From Rhodospirillum sp. UBA1311 (GTDB lineage Bacteria > Pseudomonadota > Alphaproteobacteria > Rhodospirillales > Rhodospirillaceae): a stretch of 38,809 bases of DNA. How positions within the stretch are numbered: position 1 is the first letter of the stretch; the number at the start of each line of letters is the position of its first letter. The notes below the pieces were generated by a model. The model was given only the letters and a program-made list of their open reading frames with translations, ran no database searches and had not been told where the DNA came from. A program made the position numbers and the translations under genes. The stretch is from positions 1 through 38,809 of the forward strand of contig DBTR01000048.1 in the NCBI GenBank assembly GCA_002307145.1, in the 5' to 3' direction. Positions 7,860 to 16,141 of the stretch are shown one piece after another.

Positions 7860-9862
7860 TTTCCAAGCGGCCGGAGCGGAAGCCCGGCAAGCCGGACAAT
7901 TTCACCTACCTCGCGGAGTACATCGCGGCCGCGCGGGAACCGGGGGAAAAGCTCGACCAGTTTTGGATCGAGAACTGCAACGCGGGCGACGACCTCGAAC
8001 ACCTCAAGTTCGCCTGCTACGAGGTCGAAGCGATCCGCGCGCAGAAGCCGAACATCGCCGAAAAGACCTATCATTTCGTCGTCTCGTTCCGGCCCGAAGA
8101 CCGCGCGAAACTCACGCCGGAGGTGCTGAAGGAGATCGAGCGCGAGTTCGCGAAGGATCTCGGCTTTGCCGAGCATCAGCGCGTCGCCGGCACGCACGTC
8201 AACACCGATCACTACCACATGCACGTCGCGATCAATAAGGTCCACCCGAAGACCTTGCGCGTCCGTTCGCCCTACAACGACTATCCCACGCGCGAGCGGA
8301 CCTGCCGGCGACTGGAAAAGCAGTTCGGCCTAGTCGTCGATCGCGGCAAAGACCAGGTGAGCGAACATGACCTCAGTGCGGCGGCACGCGATTCCGAGGC
8401 CCGGACGTGGCAGCAATCGTTTGAATCGCACCTCAAGGAGAACAAGGCCGATGTCCTCGCGGCGATCAGCGAGTCCAGCTCTTGGCGCGAAGTCCACGAG
8501 GCGTTGGCGGATTTCGACGCGGGGATCAAGCGCCATGGTGCCGGCCTGGTGTTCTATCACCTGAGCGGGCGCAAGGCCGAAGCGATGAAGGCCAGCAGCC
8601 TCGACCGCTCGTGTTCGCTGAAGGCCCTACAGGATCGCCTCGGCCCCTACGAGCCTTCGGAGCATCGGCAGGAACAGGACGGGCCGCGCCCGGAGCCTCC
8701 GACGCCTCGGCGTCCCTATATCGCGCGACCATTGATTCATCATCCTGGGCAGGACCGTCTCTGGCGGACCTATCGCCAGGAGAAGCGCGCCCCTGGGTTC
8801 ATCTCCCGTAACTTTCTGAACACCCGTTCCTGGCGCGATTACCTTCTTGCCGACGCGCACAAGGATGCGCTGGCGATGGCGATCATCGTCTCGTATCGGG
8901 AACTGCTCCATAGCTTGGAAGGCTCGCCCGCACCGCGCACCCACGTTCCGAAATCCATCGTGCCGGCACTCGGCCGCTGGTTCCGGGAGTTGCCGTGGGA
9001 GACGCCCGACACGGCGGCCCTTCACCCCGACTATCTCTCGGGCGTCGGGATGAAGATCGACGGCGACAATCGGGTGGTGCTTCCGCTGCGCGATCGCGAC
9101 GGTCGCACCTGGGCGCTCCGCGCCGTCGATCAGCAGGGCCTCACCAGCGACATGGGCGATGTCCATGCCGCGCCGCCCGGGCTGCGTCACGTCCTCGATC
9201 GCAAGCATGTCGGCGACAAGGTCAACGCGCCCTGGCGCGGCCCCGTCGCGATCGCGACGAACTGCACCACGGCGGTGCAAATCCACAAAGCCACCGGCAT
9301 GCCGGTAGTGATCGCCGCCCGGGAGAAAGACCTGGTGCCGATCGCGAGCGAACTGCGCCGGCACCATCCCGAGGCCGAGTTTGTAGTGGTTTCGTCTCGA
9401 TATCCCGGGGCGGCCGCGAAGGCCGCGAAAGCCGCCTCTGGAAAGGTGACAACTGCCGAAGCTGCAATCGCCCTCGCAACGGACCGGCGAACCGTGAACG
9501 CCCCCCGGGTGGATCAGGCCGCAACCGTCGATCGGCGAACGGCGGAAGCGATGGGCGCGTTCGAGGAACAGGCCCTTTCTCTGGCGGATGTCATTAAGAC
9601 CGCCCCGGCCACCAAGTCGCCCGAAAAACACGCTCAGGAAGCCGGAGAAGCGGCAACCGGTGAGATCGTATCTGTGCCGGTGCGCGTGGTGAATGCCTTG
9701 GGCGCAATTCATGAAGACGCCTTGGCACCGGAAAATGCCAACGAATCGGCTAAACACGCAATGATGGGGAAGCCTGTGCCAGGAGGTAAGTCAGGGGCTA
9801 GCAGAAATCTCGACCAGGTGCTGGAAACCACGGACAAACGTGGATCCGGTATCGAGATGTGA
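7856..9862 (+). CDS. MOBP-type relaxase with a degenerate Toprim-like domain
   Basis: 668 residues. The relaxase domain fills residues 1-165; motif III is HVNTDHYHMH (His114, His119, His121, His123), the metal-binding set of MobA/VirD2-type relaxases that nick oriT and carry the strand into the recipient. Tyr residues near 18-28 (FTYLAEYI) are nucleophile candidates. Residues about 380-530 align with the primase half of the ArdC-Toprim protein of the same operon (VVLPLRDRDGRTWALRAVD), but the Toprim acids are gone: Glu becomes Thr468 and the DxD becomes Ser514-Arg-Tyr516. The tail carries AEAMGAFEEQALSLAD. GC content falls at the 3' end, where the next block begins. Confidence 0.87.
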   Translation: MISKRPERKPGKPDNFTYLAEYIAAAREPGEKLDQFWIENCNAGDDLEHLKFACYEVEAIRAQKPNIAEKTYHFVVSFRPEDRAKLTPEVLKEIEREFAKDLGFAEHQRVAGTHVNTDHYHMHVAINKVHPKTLRVRSPYNDYPTRERTCRRLEKQFGLVVDRGKDQVSEHDLSAAARDSEARTWQQSFESHLKENKADVLAAISESSSWREVHEALADFDAGIKRHGAGLVFYHLSGRKAEAMKASSLDRSCSLKALQDRLGPYEPSEHRQEQDGPRPEPPTPRRPYIARPLIHHPGQDRLWRTYRQEKRAPGFISRNFLNTRSWRDYLLADAHKDALAMAIIVSYRELLHSLEGSPAPRTHVPKSIVPALGRWFRELPWETPDTAALHPDYLSGVGMKIDGDNRVVLPLRDRDGRTWALRAVDQQGLTSDMGDVHAAPPGLRHVLDRKHVGDKVNAPWRGPVAIATNCTTAVQIHKATGMPVVIAAREKDLVPIASELRRHHPEAEFVVVSSRYPGAAAKAAKAASGKVTTAEAAIALATDRRTVNAPRVDQAATVDRRTAEAMGAFEEQALSLADVIKTAPATKSPEKHAQEAGEAATGEIVSVPVRVVNALGAIHEDALAPENANESAKHAMMGKPVPGGKSGASRNLDQVLETTDKRGSGIEM

Positions 9863-9944
9863 TGGAAACGTGGGTTTTGCCTTGTCGGCTACTCAGAAGT
9901 TTTTATAACTACTAGATTCGTTGAAAAACGTGAAGGAGGGGGCA

Positions 9945-10808
9945 ATGCGATTTTCAACGCCACTGCGCTATCCAGGAGGGAAAGGGCGCTTGGCAAGATA
10001 CGTGTCTGATTTAATAGAGATAAACAATCTTACTGGGGGTGGGTACGCTGAACCATTTTGCGGCGGCGCAGGAATTGCGCTCTCTCTACTGATCGCCGAA
10101 AAAGTAAGCGATATTTATCTTAATGACATTGATCGTTCTGTTTATGCGTTCTGGTACGCGGTAGTCGAACACAATGAAGAGCTCTGTCGACGCATCCGAG
10201 AAACCCCGGTCACATTAGAGACGTGGCATGCGCAGAAGTCTGTTCAAAAAGACAAGGCCACGGCTGATTTATTAGACTTGGCATTTTCGACATTTTTCCT
10301 AAACCGAACCAACCGCTCAGGCATACTTAATGCTGGAGTAATCGGCGGCCAAGACCAGACAGGAAAATGGAAGATCGGCGCGCGTTACGATAAAAAGGCA
10401 TTAATAGAGCGAATTGATCTCATTAGATTTTATGCCAAAAATATACACGTCTCAAACGATGACGTTGGGATGTTTATAGGGTCGAGACTTCCCGAAATAT
10501 CGCCGAAGTGTCTTGTTTATTTTGATCCTCCTTATTTTAGGAAGGCGGATCGTCTGTACACGAACCATTTTTCTTCCAATGACCATGCTCAGTTGGCTGG
10601 CATTATTCAAGATTCCGTAACGCAGCCCTGGATCGTCTCGTATGACAATACTCCAGAGATCGCCGAGTTATATAATGGCAGGCGCCAGGAGGCATTCCCC
10701 TTGAGCTATTCCGCAAGCGCCTATTCCATAGGCTCTGAGCTTATGATCTTTAAGGATGGGATAGACCTCCCGCCAACGATCTATGCAACACGATCAATGG
10801 TAGTCTAG
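9945..10808 (+). CDS. D12-class (Dam-like) DNA N6-adenine methyltransferase
   Basis: 287 residues. ATG 9945 is preferred over the upstream TTG at 9921 because AAGGAGG (9933-9939) sits 5 bp before it. Motifs in order: RYPGGK (residues 8-13, motif X), EPFCGGAGIAL (36-46, motif I, SAM binding), NDID (around 60), FFLNRTNRSG (about 117-126) and DPPY (194-197, catalytic motif IV). This is the order of Dam/DpnM-type enzymes, which methylate adenine in a short site; length is normal. AT-rich codon usage differs from the relaxase before it. It converges on the ParB-fold gene, sharing CTAG as both stop codons. No restriction endonuclease is recognised beside it, so it may act alone or with the ParB-fold protein. 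Confidence 0.88.
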   Translation: MRFSTPLRYPGGKGRLARYVSDLIEINNLTGGGYAEPFCGGAGIALSLLIAEKVSDIYLNDIDRSVYAFWYAVVEHNEELCRRIRETPVTLETWHAQKSVQKDKATADLLDLAFSTFFLNRTNRSGILNAGVIGGQDQTGKWKIGARYDKKALIERIDLIRFYAKNIHVSNDDVGMFIGSRLPEISPKCLVYFDPPYFRKADRLYTNHFSSNDHAQLAGIIQDSVTQPWIVSYDNTPEIAELYNGRRQEAFPLSYSASAYSIGSELMIFKDGIDLPPTIYATRSMVV

Positions 10809-12193
10809 GCACCTGGATCTTCAGCCCTTTTCTTGATCGTATCCTTAAGGACACGAACTAGCAGTGGCTTAAGAACCCTAAAATGATTGTCCAGGCCAAT
10901 TGCGGCTGGAAGCGAAGCATAAATTGGGCAGTGCTTACTGCAGTTGCCATCTGCACTTATATTCGTCAAAGACTGCTTCAATGAGGACTTCACCCCACGA
11001 TCCAGGAACCAATCGTTTATTTTTCCGTTAAAGTAAGAATCGAATGATGTGCCTTCTGAGCATCCGTGATTTCTAGCAAGAACCTCCCAAAACGCCCAAG
11101 CTGCTATACACATCAACACCGAATGTTCTCTAAGAGACACTGTTGTCAGAGAGTAATAGAGGTTGGAGAGTTTTTGAGACCCAAGGTCTTCAAGAAGTCT
11201 AGTCACTTCCAGATCGGGAGCGATTCTCGTCGGAGGTTGCGGATTTGTCGGCCTTCCCCTGGGCCCCGTAGGCGGCTCAGGAGGTGGCGTTGGTGGTGTA
11301 GGCCCGGACGGCGGAGGTGGGCTTGGCTCACTGGGGGGCGGTGCGGGTGGTGAATGAGGGGGAAGAGGGTCGGCGACGGTGGGTGCTTGGAATGTGTCCA
11401 GATAAGCCTCCACTTTCTTTTTATCTGCGTAAGTATCCCCGCTCCGCGATAGATTGATATGGCCAGCAGCCATATAGGAAAGAAAGCTCCGCACCAATGC
11501 CAGTGCATCCAGGCGGCTTTGTTTTTTCCGTTTGTCGAGACGCATATCCTTTTCCAAGAAAAGCGTCGGATCGACCAATTTCCGCTCAATGGCCGCACGC
11601 ATAATTCGCCGAAAAACTTCGTGAGAGTATTTAGGGTTATATACGTATTCCGTGGCCGTTGGATCTGCTCCCTCCAACTCCATCAGGAGGGCCACTTCCT
11701 TCCAGTCTTGCCCCTCGGACAACTGATGATCGAACCGGAACTTCGCATTTGCTAACGCATTCCAGTCGATCTTAGAAACGCCTTTGCCTGCTGCGTGGCG
11801 TTCGTAAACGGTCTTCAGGATCAAATCCCTATCGTCTGAGACCTGAGCCTGGATGGCAGAAAAATCGAATCGTGTCGATCCTCTCAAATCTTCAGCAAGC
11901 TTTCCAATCGCCGGATGTGGCGAAAGAGCGGGATCGGAGAGTACCTTAATAGCGGCAGTTCGGCGGTTTCCGTCCAGAACAATGCTCTGCTTCAGACTAT
12001 CTCTAAAAACGAGCAGAAGCTCTCCTAGATCATCTTTTGCTATACTGGTGAGGATGTTTCGGAAATTCGCTGGGCTCGCATCATAAATCTTGCGAATGCA
12101 ATCTTTCTGATCGTCAGCTTTCTTGAATCGATAATTTGCCTCGTCGAGGTTCAAATCATCAATGGAAAATGTCTGAATTTCGTCGAAACGCAT
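10805..12193 (-). CDS. ParB/Srx-fold N-terminal protein with proline-rich linker
   Basis: 462 residues; ATG 12193 preceded by GGGGAGG about 8 bp upstream. The N-terminal region has the ParB-like layout: IDDLNLDEANYRF, a helical part, then IVLDGNRRTAAIKVL (residues 71-85), the DGNRR box seen in ParB-type nuclease or NTP-binding folds. A Pro-rich linker (about residues 270-325, many PP and SPP steps) joins a C-terminal helical domain with LREHSVLMCIAAWAFWEVLA. It is not a chromosome-partition ParB: there is no ParA beside it and no HTH region I recognise. ParB-like proteins of this kind are often found beside methyltransferases in modification or defence loci, which fits here. Function is inferred. 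Confidence 0.7.
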   Translation of the reverse strand: MRFDEIQTFSIDDLNLDEANYRFKKADDQKDCIRKIYDASPANFRNILTSIAKDDLGELLLVFRDSLKQSIVLDGNRRTAAIKVLSDPALSPHPAIGKLAEDLRGSTRFDFSAIQAQVSDDRDLILKTVYERHAAGKGVSKIDWNALANAKFRFDHQLSEGQDWKEVALLMELEGADPTATEYVYNPKYSHEVFRRIMRAAIERKLVDPTLFLEKDMRLDKRKKQSRLDALALVRSFLSYMAAGHINLSRSGDTYADKKKVEAYLDTFQAPTVADPLPPHSPPAPPPSEPSPPPPSGPTPPTPPPEPPTGPRGRPTNPQPPTRIAPDLEVTRLLEDLGSQKLSNLYYSLTTVSLREHSVLMCIAAWAFWEVLARNHGCSEGTSFDSYFNGKINDWFLDRGVKSSLKQSLTNISADGNCSKHCPIYASLPAAIGLDNHFRVLKPLLVRVLKDTIKKRAEDPGA

Positions 12194-12289
12194 ATCGGTT
12201 ACCTCCCCCTAAGCGCAAGCATAGGTCAGTGTCATCGGCTTCTCAAGACCGATCATCAGCATCCAGTCAACCTATCGAAGAGACGCAAA

Positions 12290-12724
12290 ATGATAAAAAA
12301 GCCCATTACCTACCTCGCGTGTCCTTACTCACACGCTTCCCTGGTAGAGCGCACTTGGCGTTTTAGTATGGCCACCCTTGCGGCCGCCCATTTGATAAAG
12401 AGTGGGGAAATCGTCTTCAGCCCAATAACCATGACTCACCCAATAGATCGAGCGATGTGCCATGGTGGGGAGAGTATGGGTGGAGAATACTGGCTTTCTT
12501 TCGATTACGCATTCATGGCGGTATGCGCTCAAATAGTCGTGCTTAAGCTCGATGGGTGGGAAGAAAGTACGGGGGTGCAGAGAGAGATCGCGTTTTTCCG
12601 ATCCAGTGAGCTACCGGTCAGATTCTTGGAAGTTTCAGACATTTCTGTTCCCTCTCACCTGAAGAGTTTAAGCCCGAACACGCTGGCCATGAATATTAGT
12701 GGAATAACGGACCACAACATCTGA
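12290..12724 (+). CDS. DUF1937 family protein (nucleoside deoxyribosyltransferase-like)
   Basis: 144 residues starting at ATG 12290. The order of motifs is that of DUF1937: ITYLACPYSHASLVERTWRF, then GEIVFSPITMTHPIDRA, WLSFDYAFMAVCAQIVVLKL, DGWEESTGVQREIAFFRS and a final beta strand. The fold is known to belong to the nucleoside 2-deoxyribosyltransferase/DUF4406 group, suggesting handling of a nucleotide or modified base, though no reaction is established for the family. Its last 70 bp overlap the membrane-protein gene tail to tail. The 96 bp before it are shared with the divergent ParB-fold gene and probably hold both promoters. Confidence 0.8.
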   Translation: MIKKPITYLACPYSHASLVERTWRFSMATLAAAHLIKSGEIVFSPITMTHPIDRAMCHGGESMGGEYWLSFDYAFMAVCAQIVVLKLDGWEESTGVQREIAFFRSSELPVRFLEVSDISVPSHLKSLSPNTLAMNISGITDHNI

Positions 12725-13371
12725 TGCCCCCAGGGCGTACGGTAAATTTTGGCTATCCTGTAGCCGATGAGTCCGACGCACGCGACGAGCGCGGAAACTA
12801 TGTGTTCCCATGGGGAAATGAAGCTGAATTTGTACGCAATGGCTAACATCACCACAAAATGCGCCAGCCAGACGACGGTGATTGCTGGGCCCATACGATC
12901 TGGTGATTTCCTAAGGCTCCGGAAGGACAGGAACTGAAGGTTGAGAGCTGCACAGATCTGAAAAGGTTCCTTATCAATCCCGTATTTGCTTGGGAATGTC
13001 AGTATGCGACATAAATCCCAAACGACGTACAGTACAAATATCCCACAAATAGCCACGAGCCACGCAAGCGGTCTGTGTGATAGAAGTAGCAGCGCCGTAT
13101 AAGAGAAAACGATGATTATGTCTATATAGAACCTCGTCGAATCCAAGGTCGGAAATTTGGCTACAGAGGCAAGGTATCCTTCCCAACTCGTGGATACAGC
13201 AACCAAAGCGGTTACCATTAAAGAGAGTGCTGCCCAATCATCGACCGTAATCTCGGTTCCGGAGATAAAGGGGCTTCTGAGCAACTGGCTCGCAAAGCCA
13301 ACGCTCACGCTGACCGCGAACAGGCGACGAATAAAGTCCTCTCGGGCTTTAGCTGTGAGATTCTCACCCAT
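12655..13371 (-). CDS. Multi-pass membrane protein of unknown function
   Basis: 238 residues, ATG 13371, with AAAGGAG 9 bp upstream. About six or seven hydrophobic stretches are visible, for example WAALSLMVTALVAVS, FYIDIIIVFSYTALLLL, PLAWLVAICGIFVLYVVW, VVWLAHFVVMLAIAY and IPLIFMASVFGLKLF. There is no signal peptide and no recognised catalytic motif. The 3' end overlaps the DUF1937 gene by 70 bp on the opposite strand. Being in a modification/defence-like cargo block, it could be a membrane effector, but that is a guess. Confidence 0.7.
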   Translation of the reverse strand: MGENLTAKAREDFIRRLFAVSVSVGFASQLLRSPFISGTEITVDDWAALSLMVTALVAVSTSWEGYLASVAKFPTLDSTRFYIDIIIVFSYTALLLLSHRPLAWLVAICGIFVLYVVWDLCRILTFPSKYGIDKEPFQICAALNLQFLSFRSLRKSPDRMGPAITVVWLAHFVVMLAIAYKFSFISPWEHIVSALVACVGLIGYRIAKIYRTPWGHQMLWSVIPLIFMASVFGLKLFR

Positions 13372-13502
13372 CCGACCAGTCTCCTTTAATTCTAGCGTGC
13401 CTCAGATTAGCACACTCGTCGTGGAAGTGGATTGTCCTGCACGGCCGAATCGGCTGGGTCGACGAGCGAGTTGCGTTGAGTGCCCGAAGGGTGCGAATAA
13501 GC

Positions 13503-13551
13503 CAGGACGACGCTACAGCGTCGGCGCGGTGGGCCCACCGCGCATGTCCTG
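13503..13551. repeat. Three-way-junction palindrome upstream of the serine recombinase
   Basis: An outer 6-bp stem (CAGGAC 13503-13508 with GTCCTG 13546-13551) encloses two hairpins. The first is GACGC-TACA-GCGTC (13509-13522); the second is the perfect 20-bp palindrome GCGCGGTGGGCCCACCGCGC (13524-13543). The arms are contiguous, with only 1-2 unpaired bases between them. GTCCTGC also occurs at 13434-13440 and could pair alternatively with CAGGAC. Possible recombinase attachment site, structured RNA or replication origin; no evidence decides. Confidence 0.7.
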
Positions 13552-13585
13552 CCATAGAACGACGGGTGGAAGATCATATGAAGAT

Positions 13586-13656
13586 CGTCCAACTTCATCC
13601 AACTTCGTCCAATGCACCTGAAAACCCATCCAATATCATCCAACTTCGTCCAACTA
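13586..13656 (+). repeat. Six CRTCCAA repeats in 10-bp phase (operator or iteron-like)
   Basis: Units starting CRTCCAA lie at 13586, 13596 and 13606, and again at 13627, 13637 and 13647: two triplets with exact 10-bp period and 11 bp between them. Ten bases is about one helical turn, so all sites in a triplet face the same side of the DNA. The array ends 79 bp before the serine recombinase start and probably binds a regulator or the recombinase itself. Confidence 0.7.
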
Positions 13657-13735
13657 CGTATTATCGCATGCCACAGCCCAGTATTCGGCCCGTCCGCTTG
13701 CCTTCCGCGCTCGGCATTGCGATAACCGTCCAGTC

Positions 13736-15304
13736 ATGTTCATCCCCCCTCCCGTTACTCGCGTCGCGATCTACGCTCGCTACAGCAGCGACCTTCAAAA
13801 TCCGTCCTCGGTAGACGACCAGGTCGCCCTTTGTCGCCGCTTGGTCGCCAGCCAATTCGGCGAGGTAGCGGACAGGATCACGGTTTATTCGGACGCGGCG
13901 ATCACCGGGCAGACAATGGGGCGGCCCGGCCTGAGCAGCCTGATCGCCGACGCGAGCGCCGAACGCTTCGACCTGGTGGTGTCGGAAGGGCTGGACCGGA
14001 TATCCCGGAAGCTGAAGGACATTGCCGGGATATATGAGATACTGAAGTATCACCGCGTGGGGATTTGGACCGCCCACGAAGGCCATGTCACCGAAATGCA
14101 TATTGCATTCAAGGGAACCATGAACGCCCTCTATGTGCAGGATATGGGCGACAAAATGAAGCGCGGCCAGACGGCGCGGATAACGGCGGGCTTCGCCATC
14201 TCATCGTGCCCCTACGGCTACAAGATTGCTCGCGGCCGTCTCGACGAACACGGCAGGCTCGTGTCGGGCGTGCGGGAGATCGACGAGGCTGAAGCCGTGA
14301 TCGTCCGGCGCATTTTCCGTGAGTTCGCTTCCGGCAAGGGCGTAGTGGGGATCATTCGCGGCCTCAACGCCGACGGCATTCCCGGCATCGACGGGAGGCC
14401 CTGGCTGCGGCGCACCCTCGCAGGACGCATCATTCTCGAGGAAGGCATTCTCCGCAACGAGATGTACCTGGGGCGGTTGATCTACAACAAGCGCCTTACG
14501 CTCCGCGACCCTATCACGGGGAAGAAGCGGTTCAGAATCCAGCCCAAGGGAAGCTGGACCCGGGTAGACGTGCCGCATCTCCGGATCGTTAGTGACGAGC
14601 TATGGAACGCAGTCCGCGCGCGCCTGGATCAGATTTCTCACCCGACGCCGCCGAAGCGAAAGCTGCCGATCCATATGAAAACCCACAATCAGCACGCCCT
14701 CACCGGGTGGGTCCGGTGCGGTCAGTGCGGCGGGCCCAAGTCGATCGCCAATGATTCGCGCTACGTCTGCAACGGATGCAGGTTTGAGCGTTCATGCCGG
14801 AACTCGCGAGGCACCAAGGAACCAGTGTTGATCGAGGAAGTGTTCACGGCCCTGTTCGACCGCGTGCGTGGCGGGCAAAACTTCCGGCCGGTGTTCCTGC
14901 GGATCTTCGCGCAGCAAATGGACCACTCCGCCGAGCTGCGCGCGGAGGAGGCCGATGTCGCGGCGCAAATCGGACGGTATCTGGATGCGATCGGCGCGGG
15001 CGTGGACAAGGACCAGGCTGTGGTGCGCATTCTCGATCTACAGGCGCGCCAAAAGGTATTGCGGGAGCAACTGAGCCGGATGCTGCTGCCCGATCTTCCC
15101 GATGAGGCTGATATCCGTTCACGGTTGCTTCGGGAGATCATGGCGCTGAAGTCGGGCGCGATCGCCGATCAGCGCCTGATGTTCGGGCACCTGCTGAAGG
15201 CAATCACCCTCACGCCAATCCCCGACAAGGCGCGCGGGGAGACGGTGGCCGTAGAACTGCGAGAAGATGGCTGGCCGGAATTCTGGCGTTCGATCCCGGC
15301 CTAG
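13736..15304 (+). CDS. Large serine recombinase
   Basis: 522 residues. The catalytic domain starts VAIYARYSSDLQNPSS, giving the Y-x-R-x-S motif with Ser17 as nucleophile. It continues with DAAITGQTMGRPG and VVSEGLDRISR and the long helix with MGDKMKRGQTARI. The Recombinase domain follows (GRLIYNKRL), then a zinc-ribbon region with CGQCGG and CNGCRFERSC, and a C-terminal helical segment. Such enzymes integrate and excise elements at att sites without needing homology. The domain order and length are complete, so it is probably active. It ends in a CTAG shared with the convergent zeta toxin gene. Two triplets of CRTCCAA repeats and a large palindrome lie upstream and may be its regulatory or att region. 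Confidence 0.92.
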   Translation: MFIPPPVTRVAIYARYSSDLQNPSSVDDQVALCRRLVASQFGEVADRITVYSDAAITGQTMGRPGLSSLIADASAERFDLVVSEGLDRISRKLKDIAGIYEILKYHRVGIWTAHEGHVTEMHIAFKGTMNALYVQDMGDKMKRGQTARITAGFAISSCPYGYKIARGRLDEHGRLVSGVREIDEAEAVIVRRIFREFASGKGVVGIIRGLNADGIPGIDGRPWLRRTLAGRIILEEGILRNEMYLGRLIYNKRLTLRDPITGKKRFRIQPKGSWTRVDVPHLRIVSDELWNAVRARLDQISHPTPPKRKLPIHMKTHNQHALTGWVRCGQCGGPKSIANDSRYVCNGCRFERSCRNSRGTKEPVLIEEVFTALFDRVRGGQNFRPVFLRIFAQQMDHSAELRAEEADVAAQIGRYLDAIGAGVDKDQAVVRILDLQARQKVLREQLSRMLLPDLPDEADIRSRLLREIMALKSGAIADQRLMFGHLLKAITLTPIPDKARGETVAVELREDGWPEFWRSIPA

Positions 15305-15897
15305 AAGCCCATCCCCATGCTCTGCTCAAGGGCAGGGATTTTCGCGGCCTTGACCCACTGAGGCAGGTTGATAGTGGACTTCTTGACTTGGCCGCGCTCG
15401 ATCGCCGCCACCAGGCGCATTCGCTCGCCGGTGTTGTCGAGGAGCCAGGCGCGATCGGCGAGACTGACGCCGGCGGCGAGGTTGGCAAGGCTGCGCTGGT
15501 AGCGCCGCGCCACGTCGTCGTCGGGAACGAAGTGCCCGCCGTCGCGCACCCGCTGCGCAATCCGCGCCATCGAGGTCATCGGTGAGTTGGTGCAGAGGTA
15601 GACGAGGTTGACCTTGTAGCCCGCAGCCTTGGCCTTTTGAACCAAGGCGAGTTCGCGGGTGCCCGAGAAGGTCGTCTCCAACGCGAAGGTGTCGCGTTGG
15701 TCGAGGTGCTGGCGCTGGATCGCCAGCGTTTGACGACCGGCCTGCATCGCCACGTCCAGCGGGCTACGATTGGGCCCACTCAACTGCGCGGCGATCTCGT
15801 CGGGGTTGACGATCGGGACCTTGCCGAGAAGGTGCTTGCGGCTCAGCGATGTCTTACCGCTGCCGTTCGGTCCGGCGACGATCCATAGCTGCGGCAT
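15301..15897 (-). CDS. Zeta toxin family kinase
   Basis: 198 residues. It opens with LWIVAGPNGSGKTSLSR (P-loop, Lys15), followed by NPDEIAAQL, FALETTFSG, KVNLVYLCTNSP and RDGGHFVPDDDVARRYQRSL, the motif order of zeta/PezT-type toxins that phosphorylate UDP-activated sugars and block cell-wall synthesis. The start codon overlaps the stop of the 76-residue gene (TGA/ATG at 15895-15899), so the two are translated together. It ends a - strand stability cluster and helps retain the element. Confidence 0.85.
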   Translation of the reverse strand: MPQLWIVAGPNGSGKTSLSRKHLLGKVPIVNPDEIAAQLSGPNRSPLDVAMQAGRQTLAIQRQHLDQRDTFALETTFSGTRELALVQKAKAAGYKVNLVYLCTNSPMTSMARIAQRVRDGGHFVPDDDVARRYQRSLANLAAGVSLADRAWLLDNTGERMRLVAAIERGQVKKSTINLPQWVKAAKIPALEQSMGMGF

Positions 15898-16127
15898 CAG
15901 AGCGCCCGTACGAAGAATTCCTCGCCGTCCTTGAACCGGACGAGTTCGCAGCGACCGTCGGGATACTTCTTCACCACCGCATCGTTGAACCGGGCATCGC
16001 CGCAGTAGATCGGACGGCCGGCGGCAAGGTGGCGTTTCGCCTCATCGCCTTTGTCGGCCTCAAGCGCCTGGGTGAAGGCCGCAACGAAGCGGCGATCGTC
16101 GGCGTCGGTCATCGATCCTATCTTCAA
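15897..16127 (-). CDS. Small zeta-toxin partner protein
   Basis: 76 residues from a TTG at 16127 with GGAGGG 4 bp upstream, or 71 from ATG 16112. The core HLAAGRPIYCGDARFNDAV followed by KYPDGRCELV resembles small proteins I recall preceding zeta toxins in proteobacteria. It lies immediately upstream of, and overlapping, the toxin gene, the usual place of an antitoxin. It does not look like the Gram-positive epsilon antitoxin. Antitoxin role is therefore inferred from position. Confidence 0.7.
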   Translation of the reverse strand: MKIGSMTDADDRRFVAAFTQALEADKGDEAKRHLAAGRPIYCGDARFNDAVVKKYPDGRCELVRFKDGEEFFVRAL

Positions 16128-16141
16128 TTATCCCTCCTGCG

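Larger units (their letters stand above)
9863..15304. mobile_element. Lower-GC cargo block with serine recombinase (putative nested insertion)
   Basis: From just after the relaxase to about 13.4 kb the base composition drops visibly (many TTT/AAA/TAT codons) compared with both flanks, and gene orientation becomes mixed. The block holds a D12 methyltransferase, a ParB-fold protein, a DUF1937 protein and a membrane protein. It is followed by a structured non-coding stretch and a large serine recombinase, which could have brought it in. The recombinase itself has element-like GC content, so the exact limits are uncertain and no att pair was identified. Confidence 0.4.

Noticed and set aside
10805..12193. 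ParB-like gene as plasmid partition ParB
   Set aside because: No ParA partner, foreign composition and a Pro-rich linker with a non-ParB C-terminus.
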